Assembly (NCBI RefSeq): GCF_026151205.1
Contig: NC_087074.1
Coordinates: 11,441,226-11,505,225, forward strand
Source: Bolinopsis microptera
Taxonomy: Eukaryota; Ctenophora; Tentaculata; Lobata; Bolinopsidae
DNA length: 64,000 nucleotides
Direction of reading: 5' to 3'
The notes beneath the pieces are model-generated. The model searched no databases, was not told where the DNA came from, and saw nothing but the letters and a program-made list of their open reading frames with translations. The position numbers and the translations under genes were made by a program. Of this stretch, positions 43,441 to 53,445 are shown piece by piece; the stretch's first letter is position 1, and every line of letters starts with the position of its first letter.

Positions 43441-44351
43441 CGACTAATTATATTAAATAATGTGCTGTTCAAATAATGATTAAAGTTGTACCATGTTGGA
43501 AGACTGTGACCCGAACTATTTTATTTTTAATACGATTACTGATTTTTCACAGTAGCTCATAAAGTCATAAGACTTGATGAAACAGGTCTGAGAAACTGCT
43601 ATCTTATAATGCTGAGTGCTATAGCGACAACATTGTTATAGCAATAACATTGCTATAACAATCAGATGTTGCCTGCGCGGCGGGTAGCAACACTGTATTT
43701 GATGAGGGTAGGAGCTAGTTTAAATTTTACAAGAGATAATCTTCAATTGCAATAAAATATTGATCAGAATGTTTAAATTTCAATTTTGTAGCGAATACTC
43801 GAATATTACAATTTAAACACGAAATAACAAAAGCAATTTGAATCGTTGATCCGTGGATTCGTGATCTTTCATGTGCATTCTTTTTTGCTCACTTTTTTTT
43901 GCTCACTATTTAACAGTAAAGTTTAAAAGTAATTAAAAAAATATAAATACGAATTATTTCGTTGTTTGTGGCATAACTATTAATCAAAGGTTTTTTAACT
44001 ACATCAATAATTATTAATGGTATTGCATTAGTTTACGGCAGTTAATATTCTCTGTTTTTTACTACTTGTTCAAAGAGTGTTGGTGTCAACATAAATTTAA
44101 CCACTGTACCATTCGAATTAAAATAGAGAACTGGTAAAATAAGTCACCACGATAGATATCATGAATTGTAATTCTGTAACATTAAACCATTGTTTTTTAA
44201 TATGACATCAGCTGACATGGCCAATATTTTCTTAGAGTAGCTACAGGAGTAAAGGTTGCACCATAAATCATCAGTAACGCTGCAATTATACAAATGCCAC
44301 ACCAGTACACTTCTACACTACTCTCAAACGTTTTGATATTCTGATATTTTA
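43441..44351. other. Spacer between cluster genes 6 and 7
   Basis: AT-rich, no exon recognised. Confidence 0.4.
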
Positions 44352-45944
44352 ATGCAATACTTGTCAGCTCTTCTAGTTTTCCTGCATCTAGCAGTCCCGA
44401 TAGAGTCCAGCTGCAAGCATGGAAAGTACGAGTATACGGACCCAGTGACCAACCAAATAACCTGCAAGATTTGTCCAGACGGCCAAATTTCAGGACACTC
44501 TAAGAAGCACACCTGCCAACTTATCCATGATAGATCAAGAAACTGTACGGCAGGATCATATGGCTTCAAAACCATGGGCTGTATCTCTTGTCCTGCTGGT
44601 AGAATGAGCCCTGCTGGAGCTGTTAAAGTTCAGGAATGCAAGAAAGCTGTTACAAACCAGACTGTAACGAATGAGGCTGCCACTCAGCTGCTGACCACAC
44701 CCGAGCGACAGGAAACATCATCAATAAGACCATCAGTTCATCCAACCATACCAAAGATTCCTACTACTTCTCCACCCGAGGGGACAACAGAGCCTTTAAA
44801 TCACATGACAACACCAAATATACCAACTAAACCTTTACCAAAGGAGCTTACATCTAACACAACAACCAAAGTAACCCAACCAAAGATACCGGCAACAAAG
44901 AAGCCAGTGTCAGCTGCGCCTCCAACAAAAGCACCCACTAAGAAAGGGCCCCCCGTAGGCCTAATAGTGAGCCTGCTGTTAGTGTTTCTAGTAGTTATGG
45001 GGTCAGCCGGCTACATCGTCTGGAGGGTCACTTCACATCGCAGACAGGGCGGAGGTCTTCCACTGATCGAGCCTAATGGGTTCACAAACCCCACTCTTGT
45101 AGACGACGAAACCCCAGTTTCTCAGGGATTTGGACTTCGCAGATATAAAAGACAGGACAGTAACTACGTTTGTACGGATGAGCTGAAGCTGGAGAGTGAA
45201 TATGTGGAGGCGTCACAGGTCAGGATATCTAGCCAATACGAGGTGCTGCAGCTGAAGGATGACGGAAATCAAGGGAATGCTTCCGGATCGAAATGCAGTG
45301 CTGTTGAGAATACTCCAGAGTCAGAGTATGTCCTTTCTGACCTAAAGAACACTCCAACAAAGCAATCTGAGTATGTAAATACCTATTCAGTTGGAGCTAA
45401 GCCAAAAGCTCAACCGGAATCCGAATACGTTGTTGCAAGCCCATTCCATGCAGGATCACAGCCAACAGAAAATAACCAAGAATCTGAATATGACGTCCCC
45501 AGAAATCTAAATAATATTACAACTCCAAGAGAGCACCCTCAGTACATGAACACAGTTGGATCCAAGCCTACAAAGTTAACTCAACCAGAATCTGAATACG
45601 TCGATGCCAATCCATTCCACACAGGACCACAACCTACAAAACCGGAGTACGTTAACACAGGTCTTGGTCTCACCCAACCAACTAACACGGATATGAAGGA
45701 AGAGTCCGAGTATGCTTACGCTAGTCAGGGTCAACTCAGATTCCTACGGAACCGTCCAGAACCCGCAAAAGCTTCAACAAGCAGGGAGCAGGGGAGCTGG
45801 GGTCAGGGGGCCATGCCTGAGGAGCAGGGGAGCTGGGGTCAGGGGGCCATGCCTGAGGGGAGCGAGTATGTGGAACCCACATTCCAGCAATCTATATACG
45901 AGAATGAGGAGGGAATTTACTCTCAGTGTCGGAATGACAGCTAG
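44352..45944 (+). CDS. Putative receptor with two Cys modules and long multi-tyrosine docking tail (cluster gene 7)
   Basis: 530 residues, intronless. Signal peptide to about residue 20; Cys modules 21-55 (CKHGKYEYTDP, TCKICPDGQIS, C) and 65-96 (CTAGSYGFK, CISCPAGRMSPAGAVKVQEC), as in the neighbour at 42206. Thr/Pro-rich stalk 100-200, transmembrane helix about 201-225. The tail of about 300 residues has at least 13 tyrosines in a repeated context: SNYVCTDE, ESEYVEAS, SSQYEVLQ, ESEYVLSD, QSEYVNTY, ESEYVVAS, ESEYDVPR, PQYMNTVG, ESEYVDAN, PEYVNTGL, ESEYAYAS, GSEYVEPT, SIYENEEGIYSQ. YVNT and YMNT fit Grb2 or PI3K-type SH2 sites, YDVP and YVEP the Crk type; this comes from known SH2 preferences, and use here is inferred. 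There is no kinase domain, so an outside tyrosine kinase would be needed. An 11-residue duplicate (EEQGSWGQGAMP) lies near the end. Confidence 0.82.
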   Translation: MQYLSALLVFLHLAVPIESSCKHGKYEYTDPVTNQITCKICPDGQISGHSKKHTCQLIHDRSRNCTAGSYGFKTMGCISCPAGRMSPAGAVKVQECKKAVTNQTVTNEAATQLLTTPERQETSSIRPSVHPTIPKIPTTSPPEGTTEPLNHMTTPNIPTKPLPKELTSNTTTKVTQPKIPATKKPVSAAPPTKAPTKKGPPVGLIVSLLLVFLVVMGSAGYIVWRVTSHRRQGGGLPLIEPNGFTNPTLVDDETPVSQGFGLRRYKRQDSNYVCTDELKLESEYVEASQVRISSQYEVLQLKDDGNQGNASGSKCSAVENTPESEYVLSDLKNTPTKQSEYVNTYSVGAKPKAQPESEYVVASPFHAGSQPTENNQESEYDVPRNLNNITTPREHPQYMNTVGSKPTKLTQPESEYVDANPFHTGPQPTKPEYVNTGLGLTQPTNTDMKEESEYAYASQGQLRFLRNRPEPAKASTSREQGSWGQGAMPEEQGSWGQGAMPEGSEYVEPTFQQSIYENEEGIYSQCRNDS

Positions 45945-46012
45945 GGTGAGGGACACAGTCTAGTGTGAGGGACAATGACGTTATGATAGTGATATCTCTT
46001 ATTATCGACGCC

Positions 46013-46177
46013 TCGACGGGGTCAAAAGGAAAGGTCCGTGATTTTGATAATCAGTACTTTCATCTCATGGATCCGGACGCTCTCATCATATTATTGAAAA
46101 GAACAAATTTAACATTAAAGGCTGACAAGAGTTATCTAGTCCCCAGTCCCCCTTCACACTCCGGATATACAACTTAA
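46013..46177 (+). pseudogene. Relict tail-like segment downstream of cluster gene 7
   Basis: After the stop at 45942-45944 another frame reads KGKVRDFDNQYFHLMDPD and continues to SGYTT. RDFDNQYFHLM corresponds to RDLDNQYVNMY behind the gene at 42206, at a similar distance. Both genes therefore carry the same post-stop homologous piece. No good donor/acceptor pair joining it to the main frame was found. Confidence 0.45.
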
Positions 46178-46202
46178 AACTTACTGAAAGTTCTAAACTG
46201 AC

Positions 46203-47272
46203 CTGATTGACGTTAGTGCTGCAGCTGGGTAGAAGAGACTGAATGTGTAGCTGAAGGTCCCCCCAGAAAGGGAGCAGGTGAGCTGCCCATGTGTCTCTAT
46301 AGTGGAGCAGTACTTTCTCTTCTTCTGAACCTGGATTTGTTTTATCACTAATCGACCGGATACAGTGTGAGAACTCGTATTATTATGAATATTTGTGTAA
46401 CTGTGTTGTGTTTGATTTCTAGCTTTTAAGAGACTTTATTATATAACTTATTTTAATTGGTGTCGGTGATTTTAAACTTTGCATAAGTTTCAGGATACTG
46501 ATTATTGCAGTTTTGTAGGTTTTTTTTATATCAGTGATTTTAAACATGTGGTATAAGGTGATTTAGCAATTCGGTACTCTGTCGGTGGACAATTAATGCA
46601 GACGTTAAGGCACACTTGCCTTAAACATCCCTTTACTAAGCGAGCAAAAGTTTAAAGCTGTTACGTAGAAGAAACTGTTATTTAGCTAATTATTGATTTC
46701 TTCTTTGAAAGTAAATTGTCAATTTCTTGTTTTCTAGCATAACTGAAATACGAAACATACAGAAAACACGCGTTACCAAGTTCAATGTGAGAGATGATGG
46801 GCAGGGTTTGGGGGAGGAGCTCACAGAACATCATGAGAGAGCTGATAAACGCTTGCGGAGTAGAGGTGGAATAGTCCAGAACTTCCTGAACCAGCTTAGT
46901 CCAGCTGGTGTCACTTGAGAGACTTGATCCTGAGTGAGGTTCTCATTCTGAGCTAGTTATTGTTTAATTTTATTCAAATCAAAAATAGAACATAAATTAA
47001 CATCTTAAAGATCGGATAATTAGGCAAGTGAAGTTTCACTGCAGATTAACAAGGCGGATAATAGATAATTGCTAACGCCACAAATACCGAGTCTGAAATG
47101 CTGAACAATAATAATAACAATTAATTAACCATCATCTCACCAGTGGTAAAGGTAAGTAAAATGTTAGCGATGGTATGCTGCAGAGTGGACATGGTGTTAG
47201 CTATAGTAGCTGGAGGAGGAAGTGAGAAAAGGAGGGTGTGTAGTTGTAGCAGCGGCTTCACTATCGACATAT
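46203..47272 (-). CDS. VIRMA: Virilizer (VIRMA), exons 15-17
   Basis: Three minus-strand exons in phase: 47141-47272, 46777-46929, 46203-46330. They read NMSIVKPLLQLHTLLFSLPP, NILLTFTTG (human: LHMLLCSIPL, DILLTFTQG), then SSDTSWTKLVQEVLDYSTST, FISSLMMFCELLPQTLP (human: NTWSLMLKEVLSS, FFSGLILLSELLPLPLP), then HYRDTWAAHLLPFWGDLQLH. This is the middle alpha-helical (ARM-like) scaffold. The exon group stands alone between two giant introns: 9.9 kb upstream (47273-57148) and 24.8 kb downstream (21379-46202). Exon 17 ends in phase 0 and exon 18 (21234-21378) starts in phase 0, and the human protein is continuous across that junction, so the long-range join is supported by both phase and homology. 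Confidence 0.9.
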
Positions 47273-48268
47273 CTGAAATAAATATGTCTACATTTCTCAA
47301 TTCTCATTCACCATCAGCTGCATTATAGGTATCTGAATAAACTTGTCTGCATTACTCATTCTTATTTCATTCCATGTTTGGGGTTTCGATTTGTACGTTT
47401 TAATTCTGATTTTTAAATTATGCAGCTTTATATAAATCTGGTAGTATATAGTAGTATAATACCACTATATACTATATTATATAGTATTATATAGTACTGC
47501 GCCTAATTAGTAATTTCGGATTTACTTATTTTATAATTATTGTTTCATGGATTTCTACTGCCATTAAATGCTGTTCTGATGAACTGTCCATCGAAAACAT
47601 GGAACCTTTTGAGCATTTAGCGCTAACCATCGCGTTTAGAATATCGCAAAAGAACCCAAAACTGGCCACGAAATAAGAACTTTAGAGCTTTAGGTCCTCA
47701 AATTAGGATCGTAAAATACATAATCAATATTAAACATTTTTGTCTCTTGACACCACTTTGAGAAACTAGTACAAAGAGTATTGCTAATACCAAAAATCCT
47801 TAAAACATCCTTTTTTTTCTTCACGGAACATATTAACTAAATTCCATAGTCCTACAAACGTTTCTTACCATAAATTATGTATACGAAGTTGATTGTTCCA
47901 CGATAAGACCGCTAAGTTTTAACAATAGAAACAATGTGGATTTATGAATTATCTGAAACTAACATCTATCACAAACAAAATACATGCAGACTCTATTTAA
48001 AATCATGGAAATTCAGATTTCAAGGATCTCATGTGCCCCTTAAACTTACCTTATATAAATTGGACAAATTATCTAATAATATGGACAATTTCACTAGAGC
48101 AATAGGGAGATTACCTTACAATGCACAAATTATAAGCCGTTCTAATTCTATATATAATCGTTATTTTCTGCGAGTCGACATTTACGACAAGTCAACCAAT
48201 TCATTAATTAATACTTGAATAATCAGAGACACTCAAAATTATGTTTATCTCATTCTGAACAGAAAGTG
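47273..48268. other. Intronic DNA of VIRMA
   Basis: No exon recognised. A short AT-rich palindromic patch lies near 47440-47500 (ATAGTATAATACCACTATA). A plus-strand frame at 47934-48218 has no similarity and is not called. Confidence 0.4.
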
Positions 48269-51200
48269 TTAATTATAAAGGTTATAATTAGTTTTAGCTT
48301 TTCGTCCATGACCATCTGTTTTACAGAATTCACCATCATTTTTAAAAATCCATCGACACACTCGGCATTTCTGAATCTCGCTCCGAATGGAATCTTCGTT
48401 GAATTCCTCTCGAGCAAACAGTTTCCTGCACCCAGTACACTGAAGATCGAGAGAGGTAGCCTCTGTTAAAATATTGTGAGGCAAGCAGGAGTGGAATATA
48501 TATTCAGTTTCTACAGGAAGAGCGTCATACGACCTGAAATAATCAACATATCTCCCTGATGCTTCTGAAACCATCTCCATGTCAACGCCTGTCTTCAAGG
48601 TCTCGTACAGGGTAAACATGTTTAGAGTTCCTGCTGCCCAATATATCACCAGTCTTTCTTCCAACGGTCGTTTCTCCCAAACATTCCGCCCACCGTCTCT
48701 AGTGTTTCCAGTAGAGTAGAAGTTTGGTGAACATTTCAGGGAATTTCTGGGAATTCTCCTCATGCACGTTTTCCATCCTTTCAGCAGGTGAACAGAGTTA
48801 ATATCTATGTTGTTCCTCTCCTTATTCCGGGGACTGATTCGCCAACTCAGCACATTAATCAGCTGAACATCAACAACATGTGCCAGCCAAGTACCGTGCA
48901 TCTTGTGGAATGTGTCCGCCTCATCTCGGCAGTCAAACATCAGTTTGACTGGAGTGGGGCTCTCTAGAACATCTCTCAAGCCACTGTCGAAGGCTGGTCT
49001 TCCCATGGTGGTTATATCAAACACGTACACGGTGCAGTCGTTTGTTCCTATGAAGATGACATCCATGGGCCCGGTTCTAGCGAGGTTATGTTTCTGGCAA
49101 ACAACTGAGACATAATCTTCCGACTGCAAATCCCTAGCAGCTTCAGCAACGTCCCCTACATCGTCCAACCACACTATGTTGGGTTCCCCTTTGTCAACCT
49201 CGATACAAACATCACACATCTTCACTAACTTCCCTCTATTTGTGGCCTTAAGTTCCTTTAAGATAAAGAGCTTTTCACAACATCCACACTTCTGCTTTTC
49301 ATATCTTCTTCTGAGCTTATTTTGTCATTCAGAATCTTCATCGGTAGGAATTGATTGTAAATGTACCTTTTGTGTGGCAAATTCTCATATGATCTCAGAT
49401 AGTCAACAAACTTCTGGGATGCTTTGAATATTAGATCCGTATCTATTCCGAATACCAGCTTATAGAAAAGTGAAAACAGATTGGCGGTCAGAGCAGATTT
49501 CCAATTTTCTCTAGCGGTTTGTTTCTTGAGTTCCTCATCATCCCCAAATTCTTCGACATCTTGCCTTAAAGTGTAGCATCCCTTCTTGATGTAAGTGTGA
49601 ATCGACCTGACCAGGCCATTGAGTCTTGTCGTTTTTGCTGAACCATTTTTATATTCACTTTTCTCGCGAAACATCACCTCGAGTAGCTGTATATCTAAAA
49701 CTCGTGCCAGCCAAACATTATGCATCTTATGTAAAGTATCAGAACTGTCCCTGCAATCGAACATAAGCTTCACACAATTGGATCCTTCTAGAATGTCCTT
49801 TAACCCCGCCTCAAAAACAGCGTCACCAAGAAGCTTCACATCAAAAACATACACTTTTGAATCATCTGTTCCTATGAATATGGTGTCAAGAGGAACACTT
49901 CGAGCTTGACGAGTTGACTTTTGGCAAATAACTGCGATCGTTTTCTCTAGTTTCAACTCTTCGATAGCGTCCATCAGAGTGAATTTATCGTCCACCCAAA
50001 GGACATTAGGTTCATCTTGATCAACTATCCTGCATATCTTGCACTTCAGGCGCCCGTTATCCTGCAGTAAGCCGAAATCTTCAGAGGGAAGATTCTTTTT
50101 ACAGCATACACACAATTGACCGATCTCATAAGATGTGTATGTGCGGGCTAAAACATCTGATGGAAGGAACGGATGACAGAGGTACTTGCTGGGGGGTAAA
50201 CTCGCACATGATCGCATATGATTTGCATACCGTTCCGATGCCGCAGCCAAGAATTTCAGATCTTTGGCTTCCTTGAGAGAATCAAATAGTGAGAATATGT
50301 TGAGAGTACTTGCTGTCCAAACTTTTACAATTTCTTCCCGAATCGGCCGTTCTGCCCATACATTTTGTCCGCCGTATTTTTGTTCGTAGTAGTCTCTATC
50401 TAAGCACTCGTCATCTTTCATGAATGGGGAAGCTTTCTTACGTTTGTTTGCGATATATTTTTTGATACAGCTTTTGAAACCTTTGGTTCTAAAGATCGAC
50501 ATATCAGGAGATTCATCTGTGTTTAATACAAGGCTTTTTCGGTGCATTACCTCCAAGATTTGAACGTCGAAAAAATTTTGAAGGCAAACACTATGCATAA
50601 CGTTCAACGTATCTGCCGCATCTGGGCAGTTGAAAACAAGCTTTATGATATCATTGCTTTCTAGAAGTTGTCGGAGACCCAAATCAAAAGACTGGTCACC
50701 GAGAGCAGTAATATCGAAGACAAACACTTCACTCTCTTCTGTGCCGATAAATATTATGTCTAGTGGGTTACTTCGTTCCAGACGAAACGGTTGAAGAACA
50801 GCCGTTATCATCTTCTTCCTGCAGAGTTTCTCAATCGCGGTAGCCACATCATAGTTAACGTTGTCAACCCAGAATACTTCAGGATTTTCTATGTCTATCA
50901 ACTTGCACATTTTGCATTTCCTTTCAGTTTTGGAAACAGCATCCTCTCCAAAATGCACTGCTAAGAAAAGCTTTTTGCATCCCGAACAAACTAATTTTGT
51001 ACCTGAAGTCTGCAAATCGCAAACTATCACATTTTGAGGCAGAAACGGATGGTCATAATATTTATTTTCGGGCATAATTTCGTAGGATCTAAAATAGTCA
51101 GCGTACCTCTCCGACGCCTCTCGGGCTAAAGACAAGTCTTCACTCTTTTTGAGAGTGTCATATAAAGCCATGATCAAAATGGTTTTATAATGGTCTGGTG

Positions 51201-51798
51201 GGGGCGGAATCTCGTTGGTCCGATCAAGAAAAGGACTGCCTTTCAAGAATTGTTCGCAGCTCGTCTTCAAACTCCTAAGAGTTTTTGTTGCCATGGCTCC
51301 TGATTTTTCTCCAGCGCTAATATGTTTTTCCAAGTTCAAGACTTCTAGAAGCTGCACGTCCATTACATTTGACAGTTTAACGTTAAAGAGATGGAAAAGA
51401 GCATCTGATGCTCGTTTACAGTCATACATGAGCTTTACCCAGGGCTGATTTTGCAATATCTCCCTCATCCCAGCTTCAAAGACCTCACTTCCTAAAAGCT
51501 TCATATCGAACAAAAATGTCTCTTTACTGCGTGTGTAAACCATCAATTCGCTAATCGAACCATGTCTCCCAAGATGTGCTGAAACTTCTCCTTTTCCTCC
51601 TTTCAGATGCAACACAAAAACTTCCTCATTTCTAATCTTTTGGATGGCTGCTCTTAAATCTTCACTGTTACCAACCCATTTGGTACTATCGTCTATGTCC
51701 CAAGACGTCATAGTGCTGGTAGGAAAAGAATGATTACAATAGCTATGGTTACTGCTAGTATGGCCAAGACATGATATATATGACGGAAAATTCAACAT
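48269..51798 (-). pseudogene. Four-repeat EXD1-like (inactive 3'-5' exonuclease fold) protein with zinc-finger linkers, one frameshift
   Basis: Two intronless frames, 51798-49258 (846 codons) and 49225-48269 (318 codons), belong to one gene. Four tandem repeats of about 280 residues each have a DEDD-exonuclease-like half (VYVFDVKLLG, then KLMFDCRDSSDTLHKMHNVW, then DIQLLEVM), as in the piRNA factor EXD1, and a helical half ending RYADYFRSYEIMP then HPFLPQNV. A CxxC-x(17-20)-CxxC finger follows each (CSGCKKLF then CKMC; CVCCKKNL then CKIC; CTGCRKLF then CRVC). The motif I DxE is absent in all four (for example VFVLHLKGG), so nuclease activity is unlikely, as in EXD1 itself. The third finger (CGCCEKLF then CDVC) is split by a one-base frameshift near 49300-49285. 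This may be a real lesion or a sequence error; if an error, the gene codes for about 1175 residues. The start could be the Met at 51798 or at MTSWDIDD (51711). It is nested in VIRMA intron 14 on the same strand. Confidence 0.7.
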
Positions 51799-52317
51799 TG
51801 TAACTCAAAAAGAAAAACTCAAAATCTTAATTTTCATTTCAGTTCAAGTGTTAATCGGTGGTCAGGCAAATAAATGTTCCATCATGTCAACAGAAAGTAC
51901 TAAGATGCTGTCTCGCAAATGCGAGAGAATGATTCAGAATGATTCATTGAAACATGTACAACAAAACCTAACTGACTACACAAAAAAGTATGTAAATTAA
52001 CAGAAAATGTTATAAGCACCACATGGTATAAGTTATCAAGTTACATAACATGTAAGCCACATAATAATGTAAAGTAACACCCCAGTTCCATGGCCGGATA
52101 TTATGCCAAATTATTAAGTCATTACATTCTTTAACGTAATGTGATCTCTAGTATAATATTATAGTCTATACAATTACTCAATATGCTTTATGACATCAGG
52201 ACTTGATGCAACAGTAATTTCAAATTCATACCAACAGTATGAAGTATCTAGCTATGGGGTACAGTTAGGGTTAAATAAGTCGTAGAACGATGTTAAAATG
52301 AACTCGAAAATTAATTG
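51799..52317. other. Upstream flank of the EXD1-like gene
   Basis: AT-rich, no exon recognised. It must hold the promoter of that gene if it is expressed on its own, because it lies inside a VIRMA intron. Confidence 0.35.
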
Positions 52318-52650
52318 TCAGCCCGACATTTCTCGTGGTACCAGGTTCGATTCCCCGCTCTGCCAAAAGCCGTGGGGTGAGCGTCGTCGACGCTCAGCTA
52401 AGGATCCTGGGTGGTCTATGCAGCCCCCCGGTCCACTCAGCCTAATACTCGAGAAATCGGGTGTGAGGGTTAAATGAGAAGCTGCCCATTGCAGTGAAGT
52501 CACGGGTGAAGAAAGTATGGTACACACTACCGTAACCGTCACTGGCCTAATGTATAATTGAATCGTTCGGCTTCCTGTAATTGGCTGGTTACACCCGTGT
52601 AACTAATATGGCTGCTGGAATCTCCGAAGTAAAATAAGTGTTAGATAAAA
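52318..52650 (+). mobile_element. tRNA-derived SINE, near full length
   Basis: The 5' part contains a pol III B-box-like string GGTTCGATTCC inside CCAGGTTCGATTCCCCGC followed by TCTGCCA, the 3' half of a tRNA-like head. The body follows and then a 3' tail from CGGCTTCCTGTAATTGGCTG (52567) to GAAGTAAAATAAGTG and an A-rich end. The tail matches the truncated copy at 37341-37438. The A-box half is not clear. Located in VIRMA intron 14. Confidence 0.75.
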
Positions 52651-53092
52651 ACCCTCTAGATTTACTTAATCATAGTTAACTTCCCAAACTGAGTGACTAT
52701 TACACTTACAGCACTGTCTACATGAGCTGCAGAGCTGATGGCTGTAACTATAACAACATTGATAATGATTGAGTCATGATTTTAAAACATTCGTTAGCGT
52801 TTGTGATTTCAAAAACACGAGAGAATCAGAACGGTACAGAAAAGTCTAGATAACATGTGATACATTTTATGTGTTATAACTTCAATAAGGTAATAATATT
52901 GTGTAATACAAACCTTACAACATTGAACCCTTTTATCGTAATTCTACAGAATTTGGGAAACTATACTTTCCATGCAAGTAGCTTTTTAAGATCAGGTTAC
53001 AAAATAATTCATTTTGTAACTTTTTTTACAATTAACGTCGGAAGAAAAGTAAAATAAACGTTAGAATAATGGCGTTAATTTAGTAAAGCCCT

Positions 53093-53184
53093 GGTCCCCT
53101 CATCATTGGTCCACTCCCGATCACGTAAAGCACACAGTCACGTGCTCCGATCACGTTATCGGGAGTGGACCAATGTTAGGGGAC
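53093..53184. repeat. Hairpin palindrome, arms about 33 bp
   Basis: The left arm (GGTCCCCTCATCATTGGTCC onward, 53093-53126) and the right arm (53153-53184) are reverse complements with only small mismatches. The 26 bp loop contains CACGTG-type strings. It may be a tiny inverted-repeat transposon relic. No target duplication evident. Confidence 0.8.
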
Positions 53185-53445
53185 CTTGCTCATTGCTGGG
53201 TCAGGCGTCCTCATTTTACTTTCTACTTGTATCTAGGCAATTGCGTCGTTGCTTAACAACAACAAGTTAAGAGATTAGCAACGCGCGTTGCCATGCTTCA
53301 TGATACGTCATGACTCTAGCTTTCACATTCACGCTATGACTATTCATAACTTTGGTTGTGATCGATACTTTTTGATGCGGTAAGAAGTACCTATCGTTTT
53401 GGGAATCTAAATACTTACATTACTACTACTACTACTATGTCGGAG

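Noticed and set aside
46913-46929. Alternative acceptor for VIRMA exon 16 just before TGACACC
   Set aside because: It gives the wrong phase and an early stop. The acceptor at 46930 keeps the phase and gives SSLSSDTSWTKL.
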